Counted from the stretch's first letter, positions 10,345-23,500 are shown. The stretch: 64,000 nt of DNA from Pilatotrama ljubarskyi (GCA_022385805.1 MU277708.1:204596-268595); one strand, 5' to 3'. Numbers and translations are program-made. The notes: generated by a model not told the origin, from the sequence alone.

Positions 10345-11297
10345 ATGGCAGCCAGGATGCTCTCCAGCCTCGTTCCGTCGCCGACGTTAGACCTCTCCAC
10401 TCCGACGAAGAGCAGGCCCTCAAGGCAAACCACAAACGTACTCTCGACAGGGAGCATCGCAGAGTCCTCCAGCCCTGCTCTCACTCGCACGGCCGTATCG
10501 TTGGAATACGCCTCTTTGCGTCATGCCGGCCACTGTCCACTGGGCATGTACATCACGCCCTCACCAGACAATCTCATGGTCTGGGACGCGGTGTTCTTCG
10601 TACATCAGGGTATGTCGCTCGACTTGCACCCGTGTAACACGTCCCGAACCAGTGCCGCAGGCTACTACGCCGACTCCATTCTCAAGTTCAGACTTGCCTT
10701 CCCACCTGACTACCCAGAACGACCGCCCGTGGTGCAGTTCCTCACCGACGTCTTCCACCCCCTCATCTCGCAACAAGACGGCACGTTCAACCTCGCGCCG
10801 CGTTTCCGCCCTTGGAGGTACTCGTAGCCACAGCTCGCGCGTCGGGTCCCTACTTACGCGCGCGTAGACCAAAGGAGCATCACGTATTCGACGTCTTGCA
10901 TTGGATCAAGGCTGCCTTCAAGAAACACGCCCTCGACGAGATCAAGGAGGCGGATTGTTTCAACAAGGAAGCATACAGGTACGGTTAGACATGTCTGTTC
11001 TGACATTGTGACTCACGGTACTTCCAGATTGTAAGCGTCCTCCACAGTGTCCCTCCTCTTTAACTTACGTTATATTATTGTCCAAGATACCACGATACCA
11101 CATCATCATTCGCCGCACTCGCCACCCAGTCATCGATGCTCTCCCAGTCCGCGTCGGCCTTGTTCGACAGGGACCACCCGTCCATGGCCGGCAAAGGCTC
11201 GCATAGCATGCAGTTCAAGGAGCTCAAGCCGGAGCAGCTCGCCGCTTTACGGGCGAAGCTTGGGCTACAGGACTGGGAGGACGTCGCGGACTCGTGA
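10345..11297 (+). CDS. FTS: AKTIP/FTS-like ubiquitin-E2 variant (inactive UBC fold)
   Basis: UBC-fold protein without the catalytic cysteine. The fold is shown by WDAVFFVHQG, FPPDYPERPPVVQF, DVFHPLIS and WIKAAF. Where active E2 enzymes carry the HPN...C site this protein reads HPLISQQDGTFNLAPRFR with no Cys, as in AKTIP/FTS. In Aspergillus nidulans the FTS homologue forms the FHF complex with Hook and FHIP and links early endosomes to dynein. Exons: 10345-10609, 10661-10817, 10868-10978, candidate 3-nt exon 11028-11030, 11087-11297; sum 747 nt, giving 248 aa. Leaving out the 3-nt exon also keeps frame but removes Leu from the AYRLY motif usual in this fold. Other UEV families (Mms2, Tsg101) fit less well because of the FHPL...FRPWR region. 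Confidence 0.75.
11028..11030 (+). other. Candidate 3-nt micro-exon (att) in the FTS-like gene
   Basis: The three bases att sit between an acceptor (cttccag) and a donor (gtaagc). Including them gives R-L-Y across the junctions; skipping them gives R-Y. Both keep the frame, so only transcript data can decide. Confidence 0.45.
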
Positions 11298-11884
11298 ACA
11301 ATCAACCGCCACATCGGATACCCGTTATGTTCAGGTAAGAGCATTGCATGTGCCGTTCGTCTCACCAATTCAAGATGTATCGACTCAAATATGTGCCCTC
11401 CGAGTAGGCTCTCCCTGTATGATGTACATATCGCAAATACCCAGTGCTCCGGACGTCGGCTCTGCCCTGTAGCAGAAGTAGCCCGCCCTCGCACCACTTA
11501 ACGGCCACAAATGGTATACTAGCATTAGGTACTGTACGATCTACTCTAGTCCTATCTACTTCTGAGGTCTCGACCTATGCTGTTGTGCTGACGAGGCGTG
11601 TGCGTGGGCGGCGTGTTCAATCATCCTGTGTGATGCCAAAACCAAGCGGAAGCAATATACAGGGAAGGGAGTAGAATATGAGATGGAACCTAACCGGCCG
11701 ATTGTCCGTGCGCGTGCGTGATGCAGGACAGGGTGGGGATGCACCAAGGTGCCTTCGCGCATCTCGGGTCTAGCGAGTGGCTCGCGAGAATAGGGGGAGG
11801 GCCGGCTACCTCAGATACAGTCCTATCGCCCGAACCGGGACGAACCTGGGCGGGCGACGGGGCTCGCGCGCCCTGCCCCACCAG
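11298..11884. other. Convergent 3' intergenic region (FTS / VIP1)
   Basis: 587 bp holding two 3' ends. Overlapping Arg/Pro-rich frames on both strands show no family signature. Confidence 0.5.
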
Positions 11885-14800
11885 TCAGGGATCATCGGCG
11901 GGCGTTGACGACGCGACAGGAGCCTGGAGGGCGTCGATGGTCTCGTACGGGGTATCGGGGCCGGTATCATCGTCCTGCCAAACCTTCTGTCAGCCCGCCG
12001 AAACACCCTCTACCGGACAGAGAAACGTATGAGGCTGAGTACGCACCTCTGGAACACGTCCGAAGTGCTTAGAGAGCCGTTCGATGACGAGGCTATAGGG
12101 GAGATGCTGAGTGAGCTTCCTGCGCGGCTGGACGTTGAGCGAGTGGCGCGCGTCGAGCGCCGAGTCGAGCACGTTGGACGAGTGCGCGCCCTCGCTGAGC
12201 GAGAGCTTGATCGAGTACTCTTTGTCCGACTTGCCGCGCCCGTGGTTGCGCTCGTACAGCTCGAACCTGCGTGTGGATTCGTGGCGTTCAGTGAGGATGT
12301 TCCTCGGAGGTACTAGATGACAACATGTACTCACGTTATGTGCGACTGGCGCCCGGGATCGCCAGGGATCAATTCGCAAGGCAGCGGTCAGCGCTGAGAA
12401 GCAAGAAACGGGTCATGACGGTACTCACGCAGTAGTCGAGCTCCGGGATGCGGCGATTCGCGATGGGGAGGCCGGAGAGGAGGACGAGGTTGACGAGCGT
12501 GTGGATGTGGCTCTCCTTGGTGAAGTACAGCGTGAGGGAGCACTCCTCGTTGTTTCGCGCGCGCTCGAGGTCGCCGACAACGTTGCGCAAGAGCGGCAGT
12601 GATGTCAGCACGCCAATCTCCTCTCTGCGTAAGGCAAGAGCGTCAAGGAAAGGCAAAACTGGTGAGACGGAGGCTCTTACTTTTCTTCGGGCTCGATACC
12701 GTACTCCTGCGGCGCAACCAGGTCGAATAGTGCTTTCGCGCGGCCATACAGTTCATGCAAGCGACGGTCCTGGCCCTGCTGTTCCACGCCGTCGCCATGC
12801 TCGCTGAAGATTGAGAACAAGAACGTGCGGTGGTGCAGCGCGCAGTACTTGATCGTGTCGTACAGCTCAGACACGCGCGACGGGTCAAATTTTTCCTGCT
12901 TCACGTCGCAGAAGTCCTCAAAGAGCTTCTCCCAGCGCTCGCGGAAGAGCCACGGCTCGTCCCCGCAACACCAGCGCTCCTGGATGCGGTCGACGTCCAT
13001 CGTCTCCCAGTTGTGGCGCATGATGTCGCGGAACTTGCTGAGCAGCTCGATCACCTCCTTCACGACCTCGACCGGCTCCTTCTTCATGCTCTTCGGCCAC
13101 GTGAGCTCGGGCCGCTTCTCGGGCTCGCCCGGGCGCAGGAGGATCTTGAGCCGTTTCTTGACGTCGTCCATGAGGTCCTTGGCGGCGTTCGAGTCGTCGA
13201 GCAGGTCTTTGCGGACGATGAGTTTGGGTGGCCGTTGTGCTGGCAATGAGTTCTCGCGACGCGGAGCAAACTGGCTGCCAGAGGGCTGCCCACCGTCAGT
13301 GGAGGAGCGGGAAGACGGTGCTCCTCCGCCGCCGTTTGCAGACAGAGTACTTGAAGTGTTGGAAGTGTTGCTGTCGAAGAGCGCTGCTGCGAATATCTCT
13401 GCTGAGGCGACTACGCGACGCTCCGACGACGTATAAATCTACGAGCACAGTCAGCGAACCGAATCGCGACGACATGCAATGACTACCGCCAACCTTTACG
13501 TTCTTCAAGATCTCCTTGTCTGTAGAGGGGCGAAATGAACTCGTGATGAATCTCTAGCCATAGGCATGCACGTACTCATGATAGAGATATCCTTCTTCAT
13601 GTTCTCTCCAAGGTCGCGGGATTGGTACCGCGCAGAGTGCGTGAACTGCGACTTTTCAGTGTCATCCAAACGTGAACGCAGATACCAACTCACCTCGCCA
13701 CCCCACTTGAAAACGAGCGTCAGCTTGGTAAGACTCCGCACTTGTCCAGGCTGCTTCTTGGAGTACACGGGCTTGAGCTGGGCCTTCGTGCCGGGGAGGT
13801 CGATCTTGCTGAAAAGCGCATTGTTGAGCTGCGTCAACTTGATTAAGTCCTCGCCATCCGCTCCGAGGCCCTTTGCCTCTTCGACAGCAGTTGCGATCCG
13901 GTTGAGCTGCGCACGCTCACGCAAGATGATCTCTTCGCGTTCGCCGTTGAGGAGCGTGACAAAGGGCTGCGTCCAGCGCTCGCCAATGGGGAAGTTGAAT
14001 TTGAGCTTCTGCTTGGGAGTGCGGTCCGCATGGCGGAAGACCGTAACATTGGCCTTGAGCAGCCAGGTCGGCTCCTCTACGGTGGCTTCCGCCGCAGGGA
14101 GGGGTCGCTCGGGAGATGCGGCGACGCGCAGGCAAAGGCCTGCGAGTATCTCGGCGGCTTTGTCTGTAAGCAGGGATCAGCAGATACTTCGTATTCGTCG
14201 TTGGCGAGGACCTCACCGTAGTAGGTATCGTTGCCCTTGACGAAGCTCCATCCGTTAACGTCAATGACCTGGCTTGTCTTGCCGTTGTCGCAGCGGAGCA
14301 TGTCGAAACCGCAGACCATCTGCCCGAAGCCTTCGCTAATGCGTGCAGCCCATTCCTTCTCCTCGTCACTGAGGTGCGTAATGAAGCTGCAACGACATGT
14401 GAGCTATGCACAAGACTTTCATCTACAGTAACGACTGACCGTATTTCCTTTCCTTCCGTGTTGCGGCGAACGACACCGTCTACGAAAGGAGACTTGCGCG
14501 TCTCTGCGTGGGTGTACTCTTTGCCCACAGTGTACACCTTGATATCTTCGGAGTTGTCGACGTCTACGAATTTCTCGTAGATGTACGAGCCGTCGGTGCG
14601 AGGAAAATTGAGTTGAGGATCCAGCTCGCTCGATTTGTTTCCGACCTGCGAATTCACGTCAGTTCGGTCTTCTTCGGCGCCGGCGTCGGGAGATAATATC
14701 TATAATATCTATCCAGACGCACTTTGCGGAAGAGACGGCGACCACCGCCACCACGGAAATAGATGTAGACATTGTGATCCTCGCCGCTGACGGGCTTTTC

Positions 14801-15526
14801 GACGAACGGCTTCTCCATGACTTGGCCGTCGATGATGATCGCGTTTCCGTCCTCGCTCATCGTGACCTCCGGGGTAACTTGGAAGCCGCCTAGCGTGATA
14901 CCAATCTTCTTTTTCATGAGATCGCGTAGCTCATCGTCGACCTTCGGACCGCCGTCACGAGACACTTCCAGACGGCGAGGGGTCGGAACTTTCAGGTGGT
15001 CGAGAACCGCTCCGACGAGACGACGATCCCACAGAAGAGCTTGCGGAGGAAGATCGTTGATACAGTAAGGATTCCGTAGTTTGACGTAGGATATGGCCTT
15101 GTCTAGGGGGAAGTCGGTAGAGAAAAAGGAGATGAGAACATCGCAGCGGGGCCAGTTTTCGACATCTACAAGCACCGTCAGCTCACGCCACGTCGCGGAT
15201 CCGGCTGGGAGCGAGAGCTTGCCTTCGTCAAGTATGACCTTGTCACCAAAGACTTTCACTTCGATGGCCCCGTTCGATCGCTCCACCAATCGCGTGAGGA
15301 TTTCACGCATGGCCTTCGAACGCGCCTTGATATCCATGGCACAGATGCCCAAGATAATCGGAGGTCGTGCATGGTCGGTGATGGCAGACAGATCGGAGTG
15401 CGAGCCGTTCGGAGAAGGCGTGGAGGACCTGACTGCAGAGGCAGAGCGGGGAGACCGCTCTGGGGAGTGGACGAGGGACTTCATAGGAAGGCTGCTCTCC
15501 CAACGGCGAATTTGATCTTCGTTCAT
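11885..15526 (-). CDS. VIP1: Inositol hexakisphosphate and diphosphoinositol-pentakisphosphate kinase (PPIP5K)
   Basis: Bifunctional PPIP5K of the Vip1/Asp1 family: an N-terminal ATP-grasp kinase makes 1-position inositol pyrophosphates and a C-terminal histidine-acid-phosphatase-like domain hydrolyses them. It acts in phosphate signalling, morphogenesis and microtubule control. Kinase evidence: [81 protein letters not shown] and the ATP-grasp segment [14 protein letters not shown]. Phosphatase evidence: [14 protein letters not shown], the family histidine motif, then [18 protein letters not shown] and, near the end, [13 protein letters not shown]. Many short introns; spliced junctions such as NDTYY|DKAAEIL restore the family sequence. 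The last exon, after an intron in the 12.0 kb region, ends STPADDP with TGA 11885-11887. Start at 15524-15526 (MNEDQIRRW) is chosen; the frame stays open to an ATG at 15652. Confidence 0.93.
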
Positions 15527-15978
15527 ATACGTCCGGCCAGTACTTGCCAGACAGTTTATGTCAGAGAAAAGCAAGCAGGCGTCGGACTCGCCCCACGAGG
15601 GAGGACGAAAGCGGAACGCGGCGGAGTGGTGGTCGTGTGCAGACAGAGCCAAGCCACAGAGAATGCGGAGGACGATCAGCCACAGTCCATTTACCGCTTA
15701 CGGCAGCTGACAAAGCCATACTGATGTGCGATCTAGATCGAGTGGATCTTGATGCGGCGCACTCGGCGTCTGCCGAATGCATGAGGGATTTGTGCGAGTC
15801 AATGACGGTGCTCTTACATTTGGGCGCCTCCTGCGAGTGAGGCATTTTCTGGACGCGCAGGATGACCAACAACGGGAAACACGACCGCTACTTATACCAC
15901 CCTCGCCATCCCTCCTCCGACATTTCCTCGACAATTGCCTCCCCAGTGTCACCCCACCCACCCACGCGCTTACCAGCC
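15527..15978. promoter_or_regulatory. Divergent promoter VIP1 / CCC2
   Basis: 452 bp between divergent starts. No GATA-type iron motif was found here. Short frames overlap on both strands but carry no signature. Confidence 0.5.
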
Positions 15979-18900
15979 ATGAAGAGCTCTATATCTGACC
16001 GCCGCGCCGCGTCCGCACGCAGGCCTCTCGCTCCCCTCCATCTCGACCGCCTCTCCAGCATGGCGCCGGAGTCCAGCGAGATCACGACCACCGTTTTCGT
16101 GTCAAACATGCACTGCGGAAGGTACGCGCCTCGTTCCACCCAGCCGTCCTTTTTACCTAAGGCTCGTGCCCGCCAGCTGCGTCAAGACTATCCAGGACGC
16201 GTTAGCGGCCTTGTCGCCCTCCCCCTCCTCCGTCGACGTTTCAATAGTCACCCAGTCCGTCACCGTCAAGCACCCTCGGGCACTTACCCCTACAATGATC
16301 AAGGCTGCTATCGACAACGCCGGATACGACATTCTAGCCACCCCGGTCGATGAACGTTCGTCGCGTCCGGAGCTCTCCTGGTCGGCGAGTATCGCACGAC
16401 TGTCGACGTTTGCCACGTCCAAGGGCAAGAAGCACCTTGACAATTGTGCCCAGTGTCGGGCCGAGCAAGCTGCTCGAGAACAGCCGACCGGAGAAACTGT
16501 GGCAGACCAGGTCAGTTTGATCATGAATATCATAGTTCATAGTTCAGAGGCAACTTGAAGATGTTGACTGACTAGGCACTGTCACAGCGTACTCTCAGGA
16601 ACTCCCGCGAAGAGAAATATCATCCACCCGTCCAGTCTGAGCGATCCGAAACCGGTCATGATATTCCTGCCGCAGCGGCGCCTTCTCGGGTCACTCTATC
16701 TGTCGGCGGAATGACCTGTGCCTCGTGCTCAAACGCCATTACTCACGCTCTCTCAGAACTCGCCGGCGTCTCTGACGTGGCCGTGAACTTGCTAGGGAAC
16801 TCCGCCACCCTTCTGGTGTCGCAGGCCGACATTGTGCCTTCCGTGGTATCCGCTATTGAAGATATCGGATACGAGGCGGAGGTCGTGAGCGTGGAAGCCA
16901 TCAAGGCACCGGCCCCAAAGGCGAAGCGCTCGACTTCCTCCGAAGACCAAGGTGGCCCCCAGCGCGTCGAGCTGTCGGTGGATGGTATGACATGCGCGTC
17001 TTGCACCAATACCGTGACCTCCTTGCTTTCGGACATTCCTGGCGTATCCGATGTGGCCGTGAATCTACTCGGCAAGTCAGCGACCGCGGTGATACAGAAC
17101 CGAGGGCTCGCGCCGCAGCTGGTGGAGGCGATTAACGACGCCGGATATGAAGCAGAGCTCATCAGTCTTACACCGTTGAACGCGCCGGATGCTCATGAAG
17201 AATATGAAGTCTGCCCTCGTACCGTGTCTTTGCGGGTGGGAGGCATGTATTGCCCGTGAGTATTCGTTCGGGTTGGACGCCACGCGCACTTGCTAACTGA
17301 CATTCAGTCATTGCCCCGGGAAGATCATGGCGGCGCTGAAGGTCTTTGGTAACGAGGTTACAGTGTCGAAGCCGCTGACTTCGCACACGGACCCTGTGCT
17401 TACCTTAAGCTATACGCCCTTGCCGCCAAACCTGACTATCCGCAATATCATTTACGCGATCGAGAAGGCGGGCGAGCCGGAGACTCACTTCACTGCGTCC
17501 ATTCACCGACCGCCTTCGCTAGAGGACCGCGCGCGCTACATGCAGCGCCGAGAGCAGAAGAACCTTCTTCTGAGGCTCGTCTTCTCTATCATCGTGGCCA
17601 TTCCAACCTTCATCATCGGGATTGTCTACATGAGCCTCGTACCTTCGAACAACCCTACTCGGATGTGGTTCGAAGAGCCCATGTGGGCAGGGAATGCGTC
17701 CAGGGCGGAGTGGGCGCTTTTCATCCTCGCCACCCCTGTGATGTTCTATAGTGCGGGGATGTTCCACCGGCGCAGCCTTAGGGAGATCTACGCTCTATGG
17801 AGGAGGGGAAGCCGTGTACCTGTTTGGAAGCGCTTCATCCGCTTCGGAAGCATGAACCTACTGGTGGGCCTCCAAATTCTTTGTATTGCGCGGTCACTCG
17901 AGGACTGACGAGTTGACTCGGAATAGGTCTCCACGGGTGTTTCAGTCGCATACTTCGCTTCCATCGCGCTCCTTGCCCTGGCGGCGACGCAGACTCGTTC
18001 TGCTTCTGGTATGGGAGACACGACAACCTACTTCGATTCGGTGGTCTTCCTGACGATGTTCCTACTTGCTGGTGCGTATGGCTGTGCAGGGAGGAGTTGG
18101 ATAAGCGCTCATATGCTCATCACCATGTAGGGCGTTTCCTGGAAGCATTCAGCAAGGGTCGCACTTCGGACGCTATCACCGCTCTGGGAAAGCTGCGTCC
18201 TAGCTCTGCTCTGCTTGTCGTATCTGGGTCCGCATCTTCGTCGCGATCGACTGCTAGCATCGAGCTCTCCCGGTCGACGTCGAGTCAGACTGCGGCGTGG
18301 ACACACGACGCGGAGAAAGGCAGCCCCCTGACGGAAGAGCACAACTATGCCTCTAAGCCGGGCACGAAGGTCGAGAAAATCGACGCGGAGCTACTCGAGG
18401 TTGGTGACGTCGTGCGCGTCTTGAATGGTGCAAGTCCTCCTGCGGACGGGACGGTCGTCTCTGGAGATGGAGGAGCGTTCGACGAGAGCTCGCTGACGGG
18501 CGAGTCGAGGCTGGTGAAGAAGCAGATCGGCGACAAGGTCTTCGTTGGTACCATCAACAAGGCCGGCGTCGTCGACGTGCGCGTCGATGAGATCGGCGGT
18601 CAGACAATGTGAGCCCGTGATCGCATATACGCGGAAGGAGTCAGCTAACAACTGTTATGCAGGTTGGACCATGTGGTGAAGGTCGTCCGCGAAGGACAGA
18701 CTCGCCGCGCTCCCATTGAACGACTCGCAGATCTCATCACTGGCTACTTCGTTCCGGTCGTCACGCTGCTCGCCATCATAACATGGGTGGTGTGGCTGGG
18801 CCTCGGTCTCGGTGGCGCTCTGCCTCAGGACTACCTCGACATCGAGGTCGGCGGTTGGGGTGCGTTTATCGCTTTCTCAGCATCCAAGCATGGACTCACG

Positions 18901-20403
18901 TGCACTTTTAGCTGTCTGGTCCCTCGAGTTTGCTATCGCGGTGTTCGTGGTGGCATGCCCATGCGGTATCGGTCTGGCCGCTCCGACAGCCTTGCTCGTT
19001 GGTTCGGGGCTCGCCGCCAAGTATGGCATCCTCGCGCGTGGTGGGGGCGAGGCGTTCCAGGAGGCAGCACAGCTTGACATCATCGTGTTTGACAAGACCG
19101 GTACGCTCACCGAGGGTGGCGATCCCAAGGTGACCGACGCAGAGATCGTGGCGGAAGCCCCGGAGGGCGGGCCACGCAAGTTCTCGAAGGAAGAGGTCCT
19201 CGGGATGGCCATGGAGATCGAGTCGGCGAGTTCTCATCCTCTCGCTGGCGCTATCCGTGGTTACTGCGAGGCGAACGGCGCGTCGGCTCAGACAGCCTCG
19301 TCGGTCGAAGAGACGCCTGGACGTGGGCTACTGGGCTCCTTCACCGCGCTCAAATGCACGGCCATCATTGGGAACGAAGCATGGATGGAGACCCACCACT
19401 GTCAAGTCGACGGACGGATCTCCAGTCTCCTCCACTCATGGAAGTCCGAGGGCAAGAGCGTCGTGCTCCTCGCGGCCCGTCCCGAAGGCGATGACGCATC
19501 CTCGATTTTCAGCGTCGTCGCTGCATTCGCCATCGCCGACCCGATAAGACCGGAGGCGAAGGAGGTGCTCTCGAAGCTGCAGGCTCAAGGACTTGGAACT
19601 TGGATGATCTCTGGCGACAACGCCTTGACGGCAAAGGCTGTAGCGAAGTCGGTCGGTATCCCGGAGACGAACGTCATTGCGGAGGTGCTTCCGCACCAGA
19701 AGGTTAGTCGTTTTCATACCGTCTACACGGAGAATTCTGTTCACGCTACGCTCTTCAGGCCGAGAAGATCCAATGGCTCCAGCAAGTCGGTATGAAGAGG
19801 CCTCAGCGGGGCTTGGCCCGCATATTTGGCCGCCGTAGGCTGAACGAGCGGTGTATCGTTGCCATGGTCGGCGATGGTATTAACGACGCTCCTGTATGTA
19901 GCTTGGTCATGCTTGATGCGCTCGGTGCTAACTCGGGGCTCCACACTAGGCACTGACAGCTGCAGACGTCGGGATCGCCATCGGCTCGGGCAGCGACGTG
20001 GCGATCTCCAGCGCATCGTTCATCCTCGTTTCGTCGAACCTGCGGAGCTTGCTCACACTGTCGGATCTGTCTCGGACGGTGTTCAACCGTGTCAAGTTCA
20101 ACTTCGTGAGCCTGCTCTCTCATGTGCTGGGGTGATGGGCGAAGTACTCACATGCGGCTGCTAGTTCTGGGCATCTGTATACAACCTCGTCGCCCTGCCT
20201 ATCGCTGCGGGAGTAGTATACCCCGCTGGACACGCGCGACTTGCTCCCGTATGGGCTTCCCTTGCTATGGCGCTCTCGTAAGTGGACCTACCTCATACCC
20301 TGCAAACATCAAGCTCACGGCCGCTGGCAGATCTGTATCAGTAGTTTGCAGTTCTCTACTCCTCAGACTGTATCGCGAGCCCAAGATATCCTCAAGACGG
20401 TAG
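15979..20403 (+). CDS. CCC2: Copper-transporting P1B-type ATPase
   Basis: Post-Golgi copper pump that loads copper into secreted cuproenzymes such as the Fet3 ferroxidase and laccases. Four N-terminal heavy-metal-associated domains: MHCGSC (formed across intron 16122-16176), MTCASC at about 16714, MTCASC at about 16984, and MYCPHC (formed across the intron after 17255). Core motifs: TGES in the actuator domain, ACPCGIGLAAPTA (membrane copper site), DKTGTLTE (phosphorylated Asp), SSHPLAGA (HP motif), MISGDNALTAKAVA and VAMVGDGINDAPALTAADVG. C-terminal FWASVYNLVALPIAAGVVY and MALSSVSVV are typical of the family. About ten introns of 50-65 bp. Start ATG 15979; ATG 16060, in frame and in a stronger context, is the alternative. 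Divergent from VIP1 and convergent with GCP3 only 125 bp away. Confidence 0.94.
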
Positions 20404-20528
20404 ACTCCCCTCTATACCTTCTATCACCGGGTATACCCTCTATGACATACCTGGAGAAACTCCTGTACTGTATACCATGTTACAATACCTGTCGTAGCAG
20501 TACTGTACAATATACCAAGTATTGTCGA
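20404..20528. other. Short convergent spacer with repeated TATACC
   Basis: 125 bp between the stop codons of CCC2 and GCP3. The motif TATACC occurs four times. The two transcripts almost certainly overlap here; the repeats may serve 3'-end formation. Confidence 0.45.
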
Positions 20529-23500
20529 TCAAGCACGGAACTGCTGGTCCTTCCTCGTCTTGTAGAAATCGGTGAAGGACAGTCGGATACCCAAGAAGCG
20601 GCAGTCGAGGTCGGGATGGATGGCCAGGGCGAGCACGATGGCCTGCACGCGTTCGGAGAAAGCGGCACCGTATTCCCTTACGCGGGAGAGGATGCCCGGC
20701 AGGGATTCGGCGGTGTATCGCCGGTCGTCAGCGGTCTCTATGCGGGTGTACACTCCCTGTGCGATTCCTCCGTGAGTACATAGCTGGCTGGAAAGGAAAC
20801 TGGGCTGACTCTTGTAGCGTCCTTCTCTGCGTCTCGTCGCGCAGACTCGGATAAGCAGTAGTTGTACAGATCATCCTATGCCGCATCAACAGGCTGTCCA
20901 CATTCAACCCATGTCGCACTCACCGTCGCCTCCCGGAAGTTCAGAATCATGGTGAACACATCGCGAAGTTGGTTCAGCAGGTTCTCCTCCCTGCCCGCCT
21001 TCGGGCTCAGGAGGAGCAGCTTCTTCACCATCCGGTCCAGGTACGCGCGGTGGTTCTCGATGAGCGCGTCGAGGTCGCCCTCCTTCTTCTGGATGAAGTG
21101 CGAGAGGTCCTGCCAGGAACACTCGATCACTTCTAGATGGCAGTACGACTCGAGCTGGCGGATGAAGTGGATCATCTCGGCCATGACGAGCCGGATCTGG
21201 TGCCAGTCATACTCAAGTTCTGAGGACGGGGCAGAACGCGTCAGCAGGACCGCCTCTCAATGGTTATCCACCGTTGAGGCCTTACCTGGAACGCGCAGGA
21301 ACGTCTTCGCGCCACCAGCAATGCGCTTCCACCCCGCATACAGCGCGCTCTCCACACGCTTGACCTTCCACAGATGGTTGAAGAGCTTCAGGTACTTCAT
21401 CATCGCCGACGGGTCGAGCACCGTGTCGATCGGCGCGTCGACCTTATATTCGAGCGTAAAAACGTCCCAGCCGATTTCGCCGTGCGAGTACTCCAGCATC
21501 CGCGCATCGAGCCGGCGCAGGACATCCGGCGGGTCGTTCTGCGCGTTCGAAGAGCGTAGCGCGGACTCGAGCGTGGCGGTGAGGTTGTGCCGGTAGAGAG
21601 TGTTGGCGGGGCGGGAGAGGCTGGGACTGAGAGCGAACCGCGCGGGCTGAGTTCGATGGCGATACGGCTGTGGATGTGTACTGACCTCAACGTGTCCATC
21701 AGCTGGTCGGCGAAGTCGCCGTAACCCAGCAACAGGTAGTGCTTGAGAGCCGAGAGGTGGTCCAACAGCCGGTACTTGTCGAAGAACACGTCGAAAAGTC
21801 GCTGGCTGGCGATTTGGTACGCGTTGTCTATACTCCGCTCGAGCCCAACGATGTCACTGTACTTGAGCGCTGTCCCAGATGTCAGTACAACAACACCAGG
21901 GTTCCCGCTGGCCGGTGCACTCACTGCCGCCGGTGTTGCTCAGCTTTTCTCTCGTTGCGACCCAATCGCTATCATGACAGCTGTAACGGATGAAGTTCAG
22001 ACTCTTCCCTGTAGAGAAGATCTACTATCAGGTCAGCATACACCCTGACTCGATCAAGCCGCATCATCACACCTTGCGGCCAAACGTCTCCCCAACAAAC
22101 GCAGGCAGCATGTCCTCTTGGAACCGATACTTCTGCTCCCACAGCTGCAGCCCGCCGGCGTGCTCCTCCGAGGTGTCCTCGACGTCCCCTCCGCCGAAGC
22201 CGCCGTCACTCGCAAGCTGCCCCACCCCCTGCATAGAGGGCTGCATGTATTGCAGGTGGGCGAGCTCCGGGTCTACGGCGACGAAGAATTCCGAGAAGGG
22301 GTCGTAGAGCTCACCCGAGAACAGCCATTTGTGGAGTGTTGCGAAGAAGGGCCTGGACACCTACGGTATGGTCTCAATGTACGGATCTAGCAGTTGTGAA
22401 TGGGCTGTATTACCTCCTCGAGGAGCTGGTTAGTGAATTTGCGGATAAATGGGTCGCCATTCTCCGCGTAGCCGTGAATCAGATTCACGAGCGCACCGCC
22501 GTGCGCATCTTGGCCATACTGTCAGTACCTAAACCACGAGGTTCGCAAGGACACATACCTCTGGCGCCTTCCACGCATACGCTCATCATGCGCATGCGCA
22601 GCCTCCAGTCCTCGATCCATACATCCAACCGCTTCAACGTCAGACCCGTCTCCTCATCCCGCGTCCCGCTCCCCTCCTCCCCGCCGCCCTCGTCCGGCCG
22701 GGGCACGGTCGACATCTGCGACTCGAGGATCGCGATGAGTCTGTAGTACTCGGTGAGCTGCGTCTGGAGGTGGTGGCAGAGGCTCTGCTCGATCATGCCG
22801 ACGCCGACTCTGCCCTCGCGCTCGCGCACGAAGGCGTCCACACGCTGGTAGAGGTGGCCCACTTCCGCGAGGCGGTGAATGAGGGCGCGCATCGGCGGAG
22901 GGACGAAGTATCTCTGTTGATTGCGTTGAGCGTTAGAAGATACATGAAGACCGAGGAGCACGGAAGGGTCGCGCGGTGGCATACTCACGGGGTCTTCGGT
23001 GAGGACGAGCTCCTTGTTCTGCTCGGCATCCTTGGTCACAGAGAACTGCACGTACTTCCCGGAGATACCTTGCAGGAGGTAGAGCGTGTCGCGGAGGATG
23101 AGGTGCTCGGGTATATGTGGTTGGCCTGTGTGGGTGAGCATAGAGTCCCGCGGAGGGGAGGCGGGGACGAACCTAACCGTAGGCGGTATTCCCGGAGGAG
23201 GTCAGCTTTGGACTTGCCTCGTTGTGGACGTGAGGGAGGGTGAGCGTCAATGGGTGTAGTTGTCTTCGATGATGGTCGTGTGGGTGGAGGGGGAGCTAGA
23301 GCTGGGAGAAAGGAAGCAGGAGGGCCTTGTGTCGGTGAGGAGGCGAGGGTATAGAGGAATTGGAGGGAGGCATGTTTTCTCAATAGTACGGGCTTCCGCA
23401 CCTATGAGTTGCAACCACTAGCAAGATAGAGTACTGTCGTACCTGCTCTAACAGTCTAGATAACAGGTTGGTGAAGCGGAGCGTGCTCGCGCTACTCGAA

